A stretch of 64,000 nucleotides of DNA, taken from the NCBI GenBank assembly GCA_022072255.1, contig JAJVHZ010000022.1, forward strand, positions 59,149 through 123,148, written 5' to 3'. The position numbers and the translations under genes were made by a program. The DNA comes from Gammaproteobacteria bacterium. GTDB taxonomy: Bacteria; Pseudomonadota; Gammaproteobacteria; JAJPIJ01. Of this stretch, positions 28,805 to 40,151 are shown in pieces. The number at the start of each line of letters is the position of its first letter. Position 1 is the stretch's first letter. Below the pieces are notes generated by a model, which had not been told where the DNA came from, did no database searches, and saw only the letters and a list, made by a program, of their open reading frames with translations.

Positions 28805-29868
28805 CCGCCGCGGCGCGGAGGTTTGCGGCCCGGCGCGCGCGGCACGGCGGCCCCTCCCTGGCCGGCGGCGGGAGACGAACGCCTTGCCGGCCCGCGCGCG
28901 GCCGTGGCTGATTGCCCCCGGCCCTCCGCGCGTTGACCCGCGGCCGGGCCGTGACGTTTCGGGGCGGTCCGGGGCCGGGTGCTCGTCCACTCATCCTCGG
29001 ACGCACGAGCGGATCGGGAGACCGCGGTCCGACGCCCCGCCCCGCCCTTACTGCGCCCGCCTGCACGCGCGCGTTTGGCGACGGCCGTCTCGCGCCTGAC
29101 CTTGTTGCGCTTCGCCGCCTCGTCGAGCTCAATGCCGGCCACGGCGATCAGGGCGTCGACCTCCGCGGGCCCGAGCTCCCACCAGCGGCCAGCGCGCTGA
29201 TCCCGCGGCAGACTGATCGGCCCGTATCGAACCCGCGTGAGGCGGCTCACCTTCAACCCTTGGGACTCCCAGAGTCGCCGCACCTCGCGGTTGCGTCCTT
29301 CGCGCAGCGTCACGTGGTACCAGTGATTGGCGCCCTCCCCGCCGGCGTCGGTGATCGCGTCGAATCTCGCGACGCCGTCCTCCAGCGGCACGCCAGCGCG
29401 CAGGCGCTCGAGCACCTCGGGCCTGACCTCCCCCAGCACGCGCACCGCGTACTCGCGCTCCACGCCGGTGGAGGGGTGCATCAGGCGGTGCGCGAGCTCG
29501 CCGTCGGTGCTGAAGAGCAGCAGGCCGGTGGTGTTGAAATCGAGCCGCCCGATGCTGAGCCAGCGCCCGCCGCGCGCGCCGGGCAGATCCTCGTACACCG
29601 TCGGCCGCCCCTGCTCATCGCTGCGGGAGCAGACCTTGCCGGCGGGCTTGTGATAACCGATGACGCGCAGTACGCGCCTGTAGAGCCGCCCGGACGGCAC
29701 CAGCCGGCCGTCGACACGGACCTCGTCACCGGTCTCGACGATGTCGCCGAGAGCGGCGATCCTGCCGTTTATCGACACACGCCCCGCCTCGATCCACGTC
29801 TCCATCAGGCGACGCGAACCCAGACCGGCGCGGGCGAGAACCTTATGCAGACGTTCGCTGGCGATCAT
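28801..29868 (-). CDS. rluB: 23S rRNA pseudouridine synthase RluB
   Basis: Modifies a uridine of domain V of 23S rRNA (2605 in E. coli numbering). An S4 RNA-binding domain covers about residues 1-60. The RsuA/RluB catalytic motif GRLDFNTTGLLLF carries D110. About the last 100 residues are a low-complexity arginine-, alanine- and glycine-rich tail, which is common in RluB but long here. RluE or RluF are less likely because of length and the scpAB neighbourhood. Confidence 0.93.
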   Translation of the reverse strand: MIASERLHKVLARAGLGSRRLMETWIEAGRVSINGRIAALGDIVETGDEVRVDGRLVPSGRLYRRVLRVIGYHKPAGKVCSRSDEQGRPTVYEDLPGARGGRWLSIGRLDFNTTGLLLFSTDGELAHRLMHPSTGVEREYAVRVLGEVRPEVLERLRAGVPLEDGVARFDAITDAGGEGANHWYHVTLREGRNREVRRLWESQGLKVSRLTRVRYGPISLPRDQRAGRWWELGPAEVDALIAVAGIELDEAAKRNKVRRETAVAKRARAGGRSKGGAGRRTAVSRSARASEDEWTSTRPRTAPKRHGPAAGQRAEGRGQSATAARGPARRSSPAAGQGGAAVPRAPGRKPPRRGG

Positions 29869-29965
29869 TGCGAAGGACTATCGACCGGGCGACCGGTTGC
29901 GCGCGCGGCCACGACACCGCTCGTGCATGAATATCGATCCGCGGCTGGCTGGCGGTGTCAGCCGC

Positions 29966-30841
29966 CTAGTCCGCGGCGGCGTGCGGCATCCGCCGCTCGC
30001 CGTCTTCACCGTCCGCGGCGGGGTCGTCGGAGCTGGAACGGGCGCCGCCTTTGCCGGCCGAGGCATCGATCTCCTCGGCGTCGCCATCCTCTGCCGACTC
30101 CTCGCCCCCCACGGCGCTCGCCTGAGCGGCGGCCTGCTCCCGCGGCCAGTCCGCCTCGTCGGTATCTGCCGCGCCGGCGCCGCCGTCCCCCGCATCGTCG
30201 TCCGGTCCGGTTGTTTCGAATGCGTCTGCCGCGCGGGCCGGTGCGCCGCGCGAGGCGGCCATCGGATTGCCGAACAGGTCGAGGTTGATGTCGTCGATGT
30301 CGCGCAATTCCGCGAGGCTCGGCAGCTCCGAGAGGCTGCCCAGGTTGAAGTAATCAAGGAACTGCCTGGTCGTTGCGTACACGGCGGGCCGACCCGGGAC
30401 GTCGCGATGCCCGACCACCCGCACCCATTCCCGCTCGGTGAGCGCCTTCATGATGCTGGCGCCGACCGCCACGCCGCGGATGTCCTCGATCTCGCCGCGC
30501 GTGATCGGCTGCCTGTAGGCGATGATCGCAAGCGTCTCGAGCAATGCACGCGAATATTTCTGCGGGCGCTCCTCCCAGAGCCTGTTGACCCAGGGCGCGA
30601 TATCCGCGCGCGTCTGGAACCGGTAACCGCTGGCGACCTCCACGAGCTGGACGCCTCGATCGGCGTACTCCTGCTGCAGCGAATCGAGCGCCGCCTTCAC
30701 GGCGGCGCGATCGGGCCGCTCGCCCTGCTCATCGACGAGGTCGCCGGAAAAGATATCGAGCATGCGTTCGATCGACACCGGCTCGCTGGACACGAGCAAC
30801 ACCGCTTCCAGAATCTGCTTCAACTTGTCCATGGTATTCAT
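29966..30841 (-). CDS. scpB: Segregation and condensation protein B
   Basis: A kleisin-associated winged-helix protein that works with ScpA and SMC in chromosome condensation. The first 190 residues are the ScpB core, with LEAVLLVSSEPVS at the N-terminus and LETLAIIAYRQPITRGEIEDIRGV in the second winged helix. The last ~100 residues are a strongly acidic alanine/glycine/aspartate tail with no recognised domain. The ATG is two bases after the scpA stop; another ATG three codons on is possible. Confidence 0.93.
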   Translation of the reverse strand: MNTMDKLKQILEAVLLVSSEPVSIERMLDIFSGDLVDEQGERPDRAAVKAALDSLQQEYADRGVQLVEVASGYRFQTRADIAPWVNRLWEERPQKYSRALLETLAIIAYRQPITRGEIEDIRGVAVGASIMKALTEREWVRVVGHRDVPGRPAVYATTRQFLDYFNLGSLSELPSLAELRDIDDINLDLFGNPMAASRGAPARAADAFETTGPDDDAGDGGAGAADTDEADWPREQAAAQASAVGGEESAEDGDAEEIDASAGKGGARSSSDDPAADGEDGERRMPHAAAD

Positions 30842-30842
30842 C

Positions 30843-31661
30843 TCAACCAACCGCCTTCACGTAAATCGGCCCGAACATCTCGTTCTGCACCATCTCTATC
30901 AGGTGCTCCTTGAGCAGCTCGAGAATGGCGAGTAGCGTGACGACCACGCCGGCGCGCCCTTCCTGCACGTCGAAGAGCCGCACGAAGTCGATGAACTCGC
31001 CGCTGTGCGCACGATCCAGCACGATGGCCATCCGCTCCCGCACCGACAGCGGTTCGCGCTGCACGTGATGACTGGAGAACAGGCTTGCGCGCGTGAGCAC
31101 CTCGGTGAAGACCGCCAGCAGTTCCTGCAGCGATACGCTCGGCGGCGGCGCGGTGCTCCGCCGTTCCGGAAAAGGCACCACCACCGACCAGTGATCGCGC
31201 TCCAGGCGCGGCAGTTGCTCGAGATCCTCGGCCGCCTTCTTGTAGCGCTCGTATTCCTGCAGGCGGCGCACGAGTTCGGCGCGCGGGTCCTCTTCCTCCG
31301 CCGCCTCCACGGGCCGCGGCAGCAGCATCCGCGATTTTATCTCCGCGAGCATCGCGGCCATCACCAGGTACTCGGCTGCCAGCTCCAGTTGCATGTCCTG
31401 CATCAATTCGATGTAGGACATGTACTGGCGCGTGATCCGGGCGATCGGAATGTCCAGAATGTCGAGGTTCTGCCGCTTGATGAGATACAGCAGCAGATCG
31501 AGCGGTCCTTCGAAGGTCTCCTCCAGGAACACCGCCAGCGCATCGGGCGGGATGTAGAGGTCCCTGGGCATCTCGGTGAGCGGCACGCCCTGCACGACGG
31601 CAAATGGCATCTCCTCCTGCTCCGGATGCGCGGGATGGGCGAGATCGTTTCCCGTGCTCAT
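30843..31661 (-). CDS. scpA: Segregation and condensation protein A
   Basis: A kleisin subunit of the SMC-ScpAB complex; about 272 residues. Motifs include FEGPLDLLLYLIKRQNLDILDIPIA (N-terminal SMC-neck binding), EYLVMAAMLAEIKSRMLLP and a C-terminal winged helix (VTLLAILELLKEHLIEM). The start at MSTGNDL drops an arginine-rich upstream extension. It is directly upstream of scpB. No smc gene is in the window. Confidence 0.94.
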   Translation of the reverse strand: MSTGNDLAHPAHPEQEEMPFAVVQGVPLTEMPRDLYIPPDALAVFLEETFEGPLDLLLYLIKRQNLDILDIPIARITRQYMSYIELMQDMQLELAAEYLVMAAMLAEIKSRMLLPRPVEAAEEEDPRAELVRRLQEYERYKKAAEDLEQLPRLERDHWSVVVPFPERRSTAPPPSVSLQELLAVFTEVLTRASLFSSHHVQREPLSVRERMAIVLDRAHSGEFIDFVRLFDVQEGRAGVVVTLLAILELLKEHLIEMVQNEMFGPIYVKAVG

Positions 31662-31754
31662 CTGTTCACGACCGCGGCGCGATCGCCCCGGGGATGCCGG
31701 CGGCAACGGCGCGAGTGGATGATATGGGGTTCTTGCATGGGACCACCACGGTCT

Positions 31755-32960
31755 TCAGCGGTAGGACATGCCCATGGCCTCGCGTACGTCCTCCATGGCC
31801 TGGCGCGCGGTCTCGCGGGCCTTCTCGCAGCCCTCGTCGATGATGTTGCGCACGGCGTCCAGGTCCTCGAGATACTCGGCGCTGCGCTCCCTTATCGGCT
31901 TCAACTCCTTCAGAATGGCGTCGATGACCGGCTGCTTGCACTCGATGCAGCCGATCCCCGCGCTGCGGCAACCCTGCTGTACCCAGTTCCTGGTCTCCGG
32001 CGAGGAGTAGATCAGGTGGAATTTCCACACCGGGCACTTGTCCGGATCCCCCGGGTCGGTGCGGCGCACGCGCTGCGGGTCCGTCGGCATCGTGCGCAGC
32101 TTCTTCTCGACCTCCTCGGGCGGCTCGCGCAGCCCGATGGTGTTGCCGTAGGACTTGGACATCTTCTCCCCGTCTATACCGGGCACCCTGGATTCCGGTG
32201 TCAGCAGCGACTGCGGCTCCGCCAGGATCACCTTGCCGCCACCCTCGAGATAGCCGAGCAACCGCTCCCGGTCGCCAATGCTGATGTTCTGCTGCGCCGC
32301 CAACAGGGCCTTGGCGCGATCGAGCGCGTCGGCATCGCCTGCCTCCTGGTACTTCGTGCGCAACTCGTTGTAGAGCGTGGCGTTTTTCTTGCCCATCTTT
32401 TTGGCCGCGGCCTCGGCCTTGTCTTCGAAGCCCGGCTCCCGGCCGTAAAGGAAATTGAAGCGGCGGGCGACCTCGCGCGCCAGCTCTATGTGCGCCACCT
32501 GATCCTCGCCGACCGGCACGTGGCCGGCGCGATAGATGAGTACGTCGGCGGCCTGCAGCAGGGGATAGCCCAGAAATCCGTAGGTCGAGAGGTCCTTGCT
32601 CCTCAACCGCTCCTGCTGGTCTTTGTAGGAAGGCACCCGCTCCAGCCAGCCGAGCGGCGTGATCATCGAAAGCAGCAGGTGCAGCTCCGCGTGTTCCGGC
32701 ACCCGGGACTGTATGAATATCGTGGCCTCCCCGGGGTTGATACCCACCGCCAGCCAGTCCACCACGAGGTCCAGGACCGACTGCGAGATGATGGAAGTGT
32801 CCTCGTACTGGGTCGTCAGCGCGTGCCAGTCGGCAACGAAGAAGTAGCATTCGTACTCGTGCTGCAGCACGGCCCAGTTCTTCAGTACGCCGTGGTAATG
32901 GCCGAGATGGAGTTGGCCCGTCGGGCGCATCCCTGACACGACCCGACGGTTAGCGGACAT
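31755..32960 (-). CDS. trpS: Tryptophanyl-tRNA synthetase
   Basis: A class I aminoacyl-tRNA synthetase charging tRNA-Trp; about 401 residues, longer than the 334-residue E. coli type. The HIGH-type motif is PTGQLHLGHYHG and the KMSKS motif is GEKMSKSYGN. A middle insertion of about 60 residues is present. After KMSKS the cysteines fall in the pattern C-x21-C-x6-C-x2-C, very close to the [4Fe-4S] motif described for the Thermotoga maritima enzyme. A GTG five codons upstream is an alternative start. Confidence 0.96.
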   Translation of the reverse strand: MSANRRVVSGMRPTGQLHLGHYHGVLKNWAVLQHEYECYFFVADWHALTTQYEDTSIISQSVLDLVVDWLAVGINPGEATIFIQSRVPEHAELHLLLSMITPLGWLERVPSYKDQQERLRSKDLSTYGFLGYPLLQAADVLIYRAGHVPVGEDQVAHIELAREVARRFNFLYGREPGFEDKAEAAAKKMGKKNATLYNELRTKYQEAGDADALDRAKALLAAQQNISIGDRERLLGYLEGGGKVILAEPQSLLTPESRVPGIDGEKMSKSYGNTIGLREPPEEVEKKLRTMPTDPQRVRRTDPGDPDKCPVWKFHLIYSSPETRNWVQQGCRSAGIGCIECKQPVIDAILKELKPIRERSAEYLEDLDAVRNIIDEGCEKARETARQAMEDVREAMGMSYR

Positions 32961-33023
32961 GTTCAATCGCGTCACTCCTCGTTGGCGTCATTCTCTTTGT
33001 TCTCGCCCGCCCCACCGTCGCAA

Positions 33024-33674
33024 TCAGCCGGGGAGCAGAGAGTACACCAGATGCAGTCCGCCTTGCAGGAGCGGATTCAGCACGGCGCTCAGCCAGCCCG
33101 TTGCCAGCAGGAGCACGATGATGACCAGGCCGAAGGGCTCTAATTTACTGTAAGTAATGGCAATTTTCCGTGGCAGCAGCGCCGTGGCGACACGCCCGCC
33201 ATCGAGCGGCAACAACGGCAGCAGATTGAAGACCGCCAGCGCGAGATTGGCGACGATACCCACCTGCGCCATCGCGATCACCGCCTCGGCCAGTCCGCGT
33301 CCGGAGCCCCTGAGCCCGTCCGCCACCCAGACCATTCCCACCCAGAACAGTATCTGCGCCACGTTGGCCCCTGGGCCGGCCAGCGCCACCAGCACCAGAT
33401 CCCGGCGCAACTTTTTGAAATTCCGCCAGTCGATGGGGACGGGCTTGGCCCAGCCGAAGATGAAGCCCGCCTTCGTCACGAGCAGCAGCGCAGGCACCAG
33501 CAGGGTCCCGACCGGATCGACGTGCTTGAAGGGGTTGGCCGTCAGCCGGCCCTGCATTGCGGCCGTCGGGTCGCCCAGCCACTTCGCCACCACGCCGTGT
33601 CCCACCTCGTGCAGGGTCACCGCGAAGATGATCGGCACCGCGCTCAACAGGATCTCCAGTAGCATCTCCAACAT
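33024..33674 (-). CDS. Site-2 protease family (M50) membrane metalloprotease
   Basis: A 216-residue polytopic membrane protein. The zinc motif HEVGH (H22, E23, H26) lies in the first helix, and the third ligand motif is in LPLLPLDGGRVATALLP. The compact form without a PDZ domain is the common bacterial M50 branch next to trpS and scpA. The substrate is unknown. It is followed by trpS after 63 bp on the same strand. Confidence 0.92.
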   Translation of the reverse strand: MLEMLLEILLSAVPIIFAVTLHEVGHGVVAKWLGDPTAAMQGRLTANPFKHVDPVGTLLVPALLLVTKAGFIFGWAKPVPIDWRNFKKLRRDLVLVALAGPGANVAQILFWVGMVWVADGLRGSGRGLAEAVIAMAQVGIVANLALAVFNLLPLLPLDGGRVATALLPRKIAITYSKLEPFGLVIIVLLLATGWLSAVLNPLLQGGLHLVYSLLPG

Positions 33675-33704
33675 GGTCAGCAGGTGGTCCGTGGCGGATC
33701 TGTA

Positions 33705-34013
33705 TCAAAAGGCCTCCGGCAGTCTGATGACGGCCAGATAGACAGCGACAATCAGGCAGACCGCGAATCCCGCGACCCCCAGTCGGCCAATCCAGTAGAG
33801 GGCCGGCCAGCGGTGGTCGCCGAAACCCCACGCGCCCAGCGCCGCGCCCAGGCAGATCCAGCCGTAGCCGAGCCAGCGGCCGGCGGCAACGATCTCGGGT
33901 CCGCTCCTCGCGGTACCGAGATGGCCGATGAGTGCGCGCGCGAGGCCGGTGACCACGAGGGCGGCGAGCACAGCCATGCCGAGACGCGCATAGCGATGTA
34001 GCCCGGTCGTCAT
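33705..34013 (-). CDS. Small hypothetical membrane protein
   Basis: A 102-residue protein with three likely transmembrane helices (about 10-27, 45-62 and 77-98) and a tryptophan-rich middle loop. I do not recognise a family. The ATG has a good GGGGAGGCGG ribosome site. It lies between yciO (13 bp upstream) and the M50 protease (30 bp downstream), so it is probably in that operon. Confidence 0.7.
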   Translation of the reverse strand: MTTGLHRYARLGMAVLAALVVTGLARALIGHLGTARSGPEIVAAGRWLGYGWICLGAALGAWGFGDHRWPALYWIGRLGVAGFAVCLIVAVYLAVIRLPEAF

Positions 34014-34026
34014 CGCCGCCTCCCCG

Positions 34027-34650
34027 TCATGCGCCCAGCGCGGATACGTCGCCGGCACCCACGCGCAGCACGCGCGGAGCCCCCTCGGAGATGTCGATGA
34101 CGCTGCTCGGCTCGAGTCCGGTATTGCCACCGTCAACGATCAGATCCACCAGCTTCCCCACCCTCGCCTGCACGTCCTCGGGATCATTCATCGGCATGTC
34201 GGCACCGGGCAACTGCGCCGTGGTGCTCATGAGCGGCTCGCCCAGGGCCTCGAGCAGTGCCTGCACGATGCGGTGGTCGGGCACCCGCAGGCCGATGGTC
34301 TTGCGCTTGGGGTTCTGCAGCCGGCGCGGCACCTCGTGCGTGGCCTTGAGCAGGAAGGTATAGGGGCCAGGCGTCAGCAATTTCATCAGCCGGAAGGACG
34401 GGTTGTCGACCCGTGCGTAATTCGCCAGCTGCGAGAGGTCGCGGCAGACGAGCGTGAAATTGTGGTCCTCCTCCAGTCGGCGGATGCGGCGTATGCGCTC
34501 CTGCGCCTCCTTCTCGCCGACGCGGCACCCGAACGCGTAGCAGGAGTCGGTCGGATACACGATGACCCCGCCGTCGCACAGCACGGCGACGGCCTGCTCG
34601 ATGAGGCGTTTCTCCGGGTTCCTCGGGTGTATGTGTAAGGTTATGCTCAT
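34027..34650 (-). CDS. yciO: YciO family protein (Sua5/TsaC-like)
   Basis: A 207-residue protein with the YrdC/Sua5 fold. The N-terminus SITLHIHPRNPEKRLIEQAV and the blocks YPTDSCYAFGC, HNFTLVCRDLSQL and KRKTIGLRVPDH follow E. coli YciO closely. YciO-type proteins resemble the threonylcarbamoyl-AMP synthase that starts t6A formation, but their exact role is less certain than that of TsaC. The ATG matches the YciO N-terminus; a GTG four codons upstream is possible. Confidence 0.93.
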   Translation of the reverse strand: MSITLHIHPRNPEKRLIEQAVAVLCDGGVIVYPTDSCYAFGCRVGEKEAQERIRRIRRLEEDHNFTLVCRDLSQLANYARVDNPSFRLMKLLTPGPYTFLLKATHEVPRRLQNPKRKTIGLRVPDHRIVQALLEALGEPLMSTTAQLPGADMPMNDPEDVQARVGKLVDLIVDGGNTGLEPSSVIDISEGAPRVLRVGAGDVSALGA

Positions 34651-34813
34651 CGGGGTCGCCACGCGCCGCCGGCAGGCGCTTCAACACCGCGGCCGACGTC
34701 AGTTTGCCCTGATCGCGCCCCCGACAAAAGGCTTGATCTTGCGTTCGATTTACGGACGCCGGCGGACACCGTCGCCCGGCGGCGGGCGCATAGAGGGCGC
34801 TGCCGGTTTTCGG

Positions 34814-34819
34814 TATGAT
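34814..34819 (+). promoter_or_regulatory. Candidate -10 element for yciB operon
   Basis: TATGAT preceded by TTTTCGG lies 28 bp before the yciB ATG in the divergent region facing yciO. No convincing -35 hexamer is present at the right distance. Confidence 0.3.
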
Positions 34820-34847
34820 GCCGCCCACACGAGACCCGCGGCCAGCC

Positions 34848-35408
34848 ATGAAGTTTCTCCTCGACCAGTTTCCCATCATCGCCTTCTTCGTCGCGTACTT
34901 TTTCCCGCCGGGGGGCACCAAGGCCATCTTCTTCGCGACCGCGGTGGCGATCCCGGCCTCGCTGCTGCAGGTGATCGCGCACCGCGTCATGTACCGGCGC
35001 TTCGACAAGGGCCAACTGGTCACGCTCGCACTACTGGTCGTGCTCGGCGGGGCCACGCTGCTGCTGCAGGACAAGCGCTACATCATGTGGAAGCCCACGG
35101 CGGTGTACTGGCTCTTCGCCGCCGTGTTCCTCGGCAGCCAGTTCATCGGCGCCAAGCCCGTCGCCGAACGCATGATGGGGCACGTCATGGCGGCGCCGCG
35201 GCGGATCTGGATGCGGGTGAATGCCGCCTGGGCGGTATTCTTCACCGCGCTCGGGGTCCTGAACCTTTATGTCGCCATGCGCTACAGCGAGGCCGCATGG
35301 GTGAAGTTCAAATTGTTCGGGGTGCTCGGCCTGCTGCTGCTGTTCGCACTCGCGCAGACCGTGTATCTCTCCCGCCACAGTGAACTGAAGGAAGAACCAA
35401 GGGGCTGA
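34848..35408 (+). CDS. yciB: Inner membrane septation-type protein YciB/IspZ
   Basis: A 186-residue membrane protein with about five helices. The start MKFLLDQFPIIAFFVAYFF is the family signature, and WMRVNAAWAVFFTALGVLNLYVA matches the C-terminal block. The family is linked to cell-envelope and septum maintenance. It is first in a run with yciI (three-base gap) and bolA. Confidence 0.95.
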   Translation: MKFLLDQFPIIAFFVAYFFPPGGTKAIFFATAVAIPASLLQVIAHRVMYRRFDKGQLVTLALLVVLGGATLLLQDKRYIMWKPTAVYWLFAAVFLGSQFIGAKPVAERMMGHVMAAPRRIWMRVNAAWAVFFTALGVLNLYVAMRYSEAAWVKFKLFGVLGLLLLFALAQTVYLSRHSELKEEPRG

Positions 35409-35411
35409 ACC

Positions 35412-35711
35412 ATGCTTTACGTCATCATCGGCGAAGACAACGAGAACAGCCTGGAGAAACGCCTGCAGGTGCGGCCGCGCCACCTTGAGCGGTTGAACCG
35501 GCTCCGGGACGAGGGCCGGATGATCCTGGCCGGCCCGTTCCCCGCCATCGACAGTCCCGACCCGGGACCCGCGGGTTTCACCGGCAGCATGATCGTCGCC
35601 GAGTTCGAATCACTCGCCGCCGCCCGGGCATGGGCGGATGCGGACCCCTATCTTGCGGAGGGCGTCTACAAGCGGGTCGACGTCAGGCCCTTCAGGAAGA
35701 CGCTCCCCTAG
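35412..35711 (+). CDS. yciI: YciI family protein
   Basis: A 99-residue ferredoxin-like-fold protein. The conserved histidine is in RPRHLERL, the aspartate is in [12 protein letters not shown], and the usual GP motif is AGPFPA. The biochemical role of YciI is not firmly known. It lies between yciB and bolA in a tight operon. Confidence 0.93.
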   Translation: MLYVIIGEDNENSLEKRLQVRPRHLERLNRLRDEGRMILAGPFPAIDSPDPGPAGFTGSMIVAEFESLAAARAWADADPYLAEGVYKRVDVRPFRKTLP

Positions 35712-35715
35712 CAGC

Positions 35716-36000
35716 ATGAGCGCGAACGATCGCATCGAGCGCATGCGCGCCCGCCTGCACGAGGCCTTGCGGCCGACCGTGATGGACGTCGTCGACGAGA
35801 GCCACCTGCACGCCGGCCACGCCGGGGCGCAGAGCGGACGCGGGCACTACCGCCTGCGCATCGTCTCGCGCCAGTTCGAAGGGCTGTTGCCGCTCGCGCG
35901 CCACCGCGCCGTGTACGAAGCGCTGGGCGAGTTGATGGTGACGGACATCCACGCCCTCAGCATCCAGGCACTCACACCCGAGGAGACCCAGCCCCGCTGA
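35716..36000 (+). CDS. BolA family protein
   Basis: A 94-residue small alpha/beta protein. The BolA signature is visible in the invariant histidine region HYRLRIVSRQFEG and in LARHRAVYEALGELM. BolA proteins pair with monothiol glutaredoxins in iron-sulfur handling, or affect morphology genes. It sits four bases after yciI. Confidence 0.93.
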   Translation: MSANDRIERMRARLHEALRPTVMDVVDESHLHAGHAGAQSGRGHYRLRIVSRQFEGLLPLARHRAVYEALGELMVTDIHALSIQALTPEETQPR

Positions 36001-36019
36001 GCGCGCGCGGCGTAGGATA

Positions 36020-38578
<2,559 letters not shown>

Positions 38579-38582
38579 TCCC

Positions 38583-39920
38583 CTACATGTGCCGGATGAT
38601 GGCCTCACCGAACCCGGAGGTCGTCACCAGGATCGCGCCGGGCAGCAAACGCTGCATTTCCTCTTCGACGTCGGTCTTCGACCGGTGCTCCGCGGCGTGG
38701 CCCTTGCGCGGGGTGATGCCCGCGCGCACGCGCGCGAGATCGAAGGTGACGGTCTTGGCGGCAATCGCGCCGGCGACGCCCTTGATGATGAGATCGGCGG
38801 CCTCCTTCCACCCGAGGTGCCGCAGCATCATCTCCGCGGAGAGGATGATCGATCCGGGATTCACCCTGTTCTTGCCCGCGAACGACGGCGCCGAACCGTG
38901 CGTGGCCTCGAACACCGCCGCCCTGTCACCGATGTTGCCGCCCGGCGCGATGCCCAGGCCGCCCACCTGCGCCGCCAGCGCATCGGAGATGTAATCGCCG
39001 TTCAGATTCAACGTTGCGATGACGTCGTAGTCTTCCGGCTTGAGCAGGATCTGCTGGAGGAAATTGTCCGCGATGACGTCCTTGATGACGATCTCATGGC
39101 CGTTGCGCGGATTCCTCACGGTGCACCACGGTCCGTCGCCGATGAGCCGCGCTCCGAACTCCCCGCAGGCGAGCTCGTAGGCCCAGTTGCGGAAGGCGCC
39201 CTCCGTGTACTTCATGATGTTGCCCTTGTGCACGATGGTCACCGAGCGGCTGTCGTTGTCGAGCGCGTACTGCAGCGCGCGGCGGACGAGCCGGATGGTC
39301 CCCGCCTTCGAGACGTGCTTCACACCCACACCGCACTGCTCGGTGAAGGGCATGTTCGTCACGCCCATTTCGGTGCGAAGAAAGTCGATGAACTTCCTCG
39401 CCTGCGGGGAACCGGCCGGCCATTCGATGCCGGTGTAGACGTCCTCGGTGGCCTCGCGGAAGATCACCATGTCGGTGCCGCCATTCTGCTTCATGGGCGA
39501 ATCCACGCCCGGGAAATACCGTATCGGCCGGCATATCGCATACAGATCCAGCACCTGGCGGATGGTGACGTTGAGCGAGCGCTTGCCCTCGGCGACCGGC
39601 GTGGTGAGCGGCCCCTTGATGCCGACGACGCAATCGGCGTAGGCATCCAGCGTCTCCTGCGGCAGATTCACGTCGTCGCCGTAGAGCTTCTGGGCCTTTT
39701 CACCCGCATAGACCTCCATCCAGGCGATGGCGCGTGACCTGCCGTATGCCTTGCTCACCGCCGCGTCGACCACGCGGCGCATGACGGGGGTGACGTCCAC
39801 GCCGATGCCGTCGCCCTCGACGAAAGGGATAATCGGGTGGCTCGGAACGTTCAGGCTGAAGTCCGCGTTGATCGTGATGCGCTCCCCCTGCGCAGGTATG
39901 AGTATTTTCTCGTAGGCCAT
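38583..39920 (-). CDS. icd: Isocitrate dehydrogenase, monomer-clade-I type
   Basis: A TCA-cycle enzyme oxidising isocitrate to 2-oxoglutarate. The 445-residue sequence aligns well with E. coli Icd: [15 protein letters not shown], the substrate and phosphorylation loop RSLNVTIRQ, and [14 protein letters not shown]. Two features differ. The E. coli coenzyme residues K344 and Y345 (APKYAG) are replaced by serine and phenylalanine (APSFAG), while R395 appears kept. The C-terminus has about 25 extra residues. So NADP preference should not be assumed. It is about 230 bp downstream of aceA on the same strand. Confidence 0.95.
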   Translation of the reverse strand: MAYEKILIPAQGERITINADFSLNVPSHPIIPFVEGDGIGVDVTPVMRRVVDAAVSKAYGRSRAIAWMEVYAGEKAQKLYGDDVNLPQETLDAYADCVVGIKGPLTTPVAEGKRSLNVTIRQVLDLYAICRPIRYFPGVDSPMKQNGGTDMVIFREATEDVYTGIEWPAGSPQARKFIDFLRTEMGVTNMPFTEQCGVGVKHVSKAGTIRLVRRALQYALDNDSRSVTIVHKGNIMKYTEGAFRNWAYELACGEFGARLIGDGPWCTVRNPRNGHEIVIKDVIADNFLQQILLKPEDYDVIATLNLNGDYISDALAAQVGGLGIAPGGNIGDRAAVFEATHGSAPSFAGKNRVNPGSIILSAEMMLRHLGWKEAADLIIKGVAGAIAAKTVTFDLARVRAGITPRKGHAAEHRSKTDVEEEMQRLLPGAILVTTSGFGEAIIRHM

Positions 39921-40077
39921 GAGTCTCGGGAGTTGTTCTCGGCAGTGGCGTAGGGCGAAACGCTTACGATAACCGGTCGCGTGCGACGGCGCCACATCGT
40001 GCAAAGCGAAATTGCATTGTCGCACGTGGAACGCCGCCAGCGATGCCGTCATTGCGCGAGCGATACCCCCACGCAAG

Positions 40078-40113
40078 AAAAAACCCGTCCGGCGTTCGCG
40101 CGCCGGACGGGTT
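40078..40113 (-). terminator. Rho-independent terminator after aceA
   Basis: Read on the minus strand, a perfect 13-bp stem (AACCCGTCCGGCG with its complement) encloses a six-base loop and runs into six T residues. It lies 38 bp past the aceA stop and ends the aceB-aceA unit before icd. Confidence 0.93.
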
Positions 40114-40151
40114 GGCAGGAGTACTACTCGGTCGGCGTCACGCGCCGTCGA

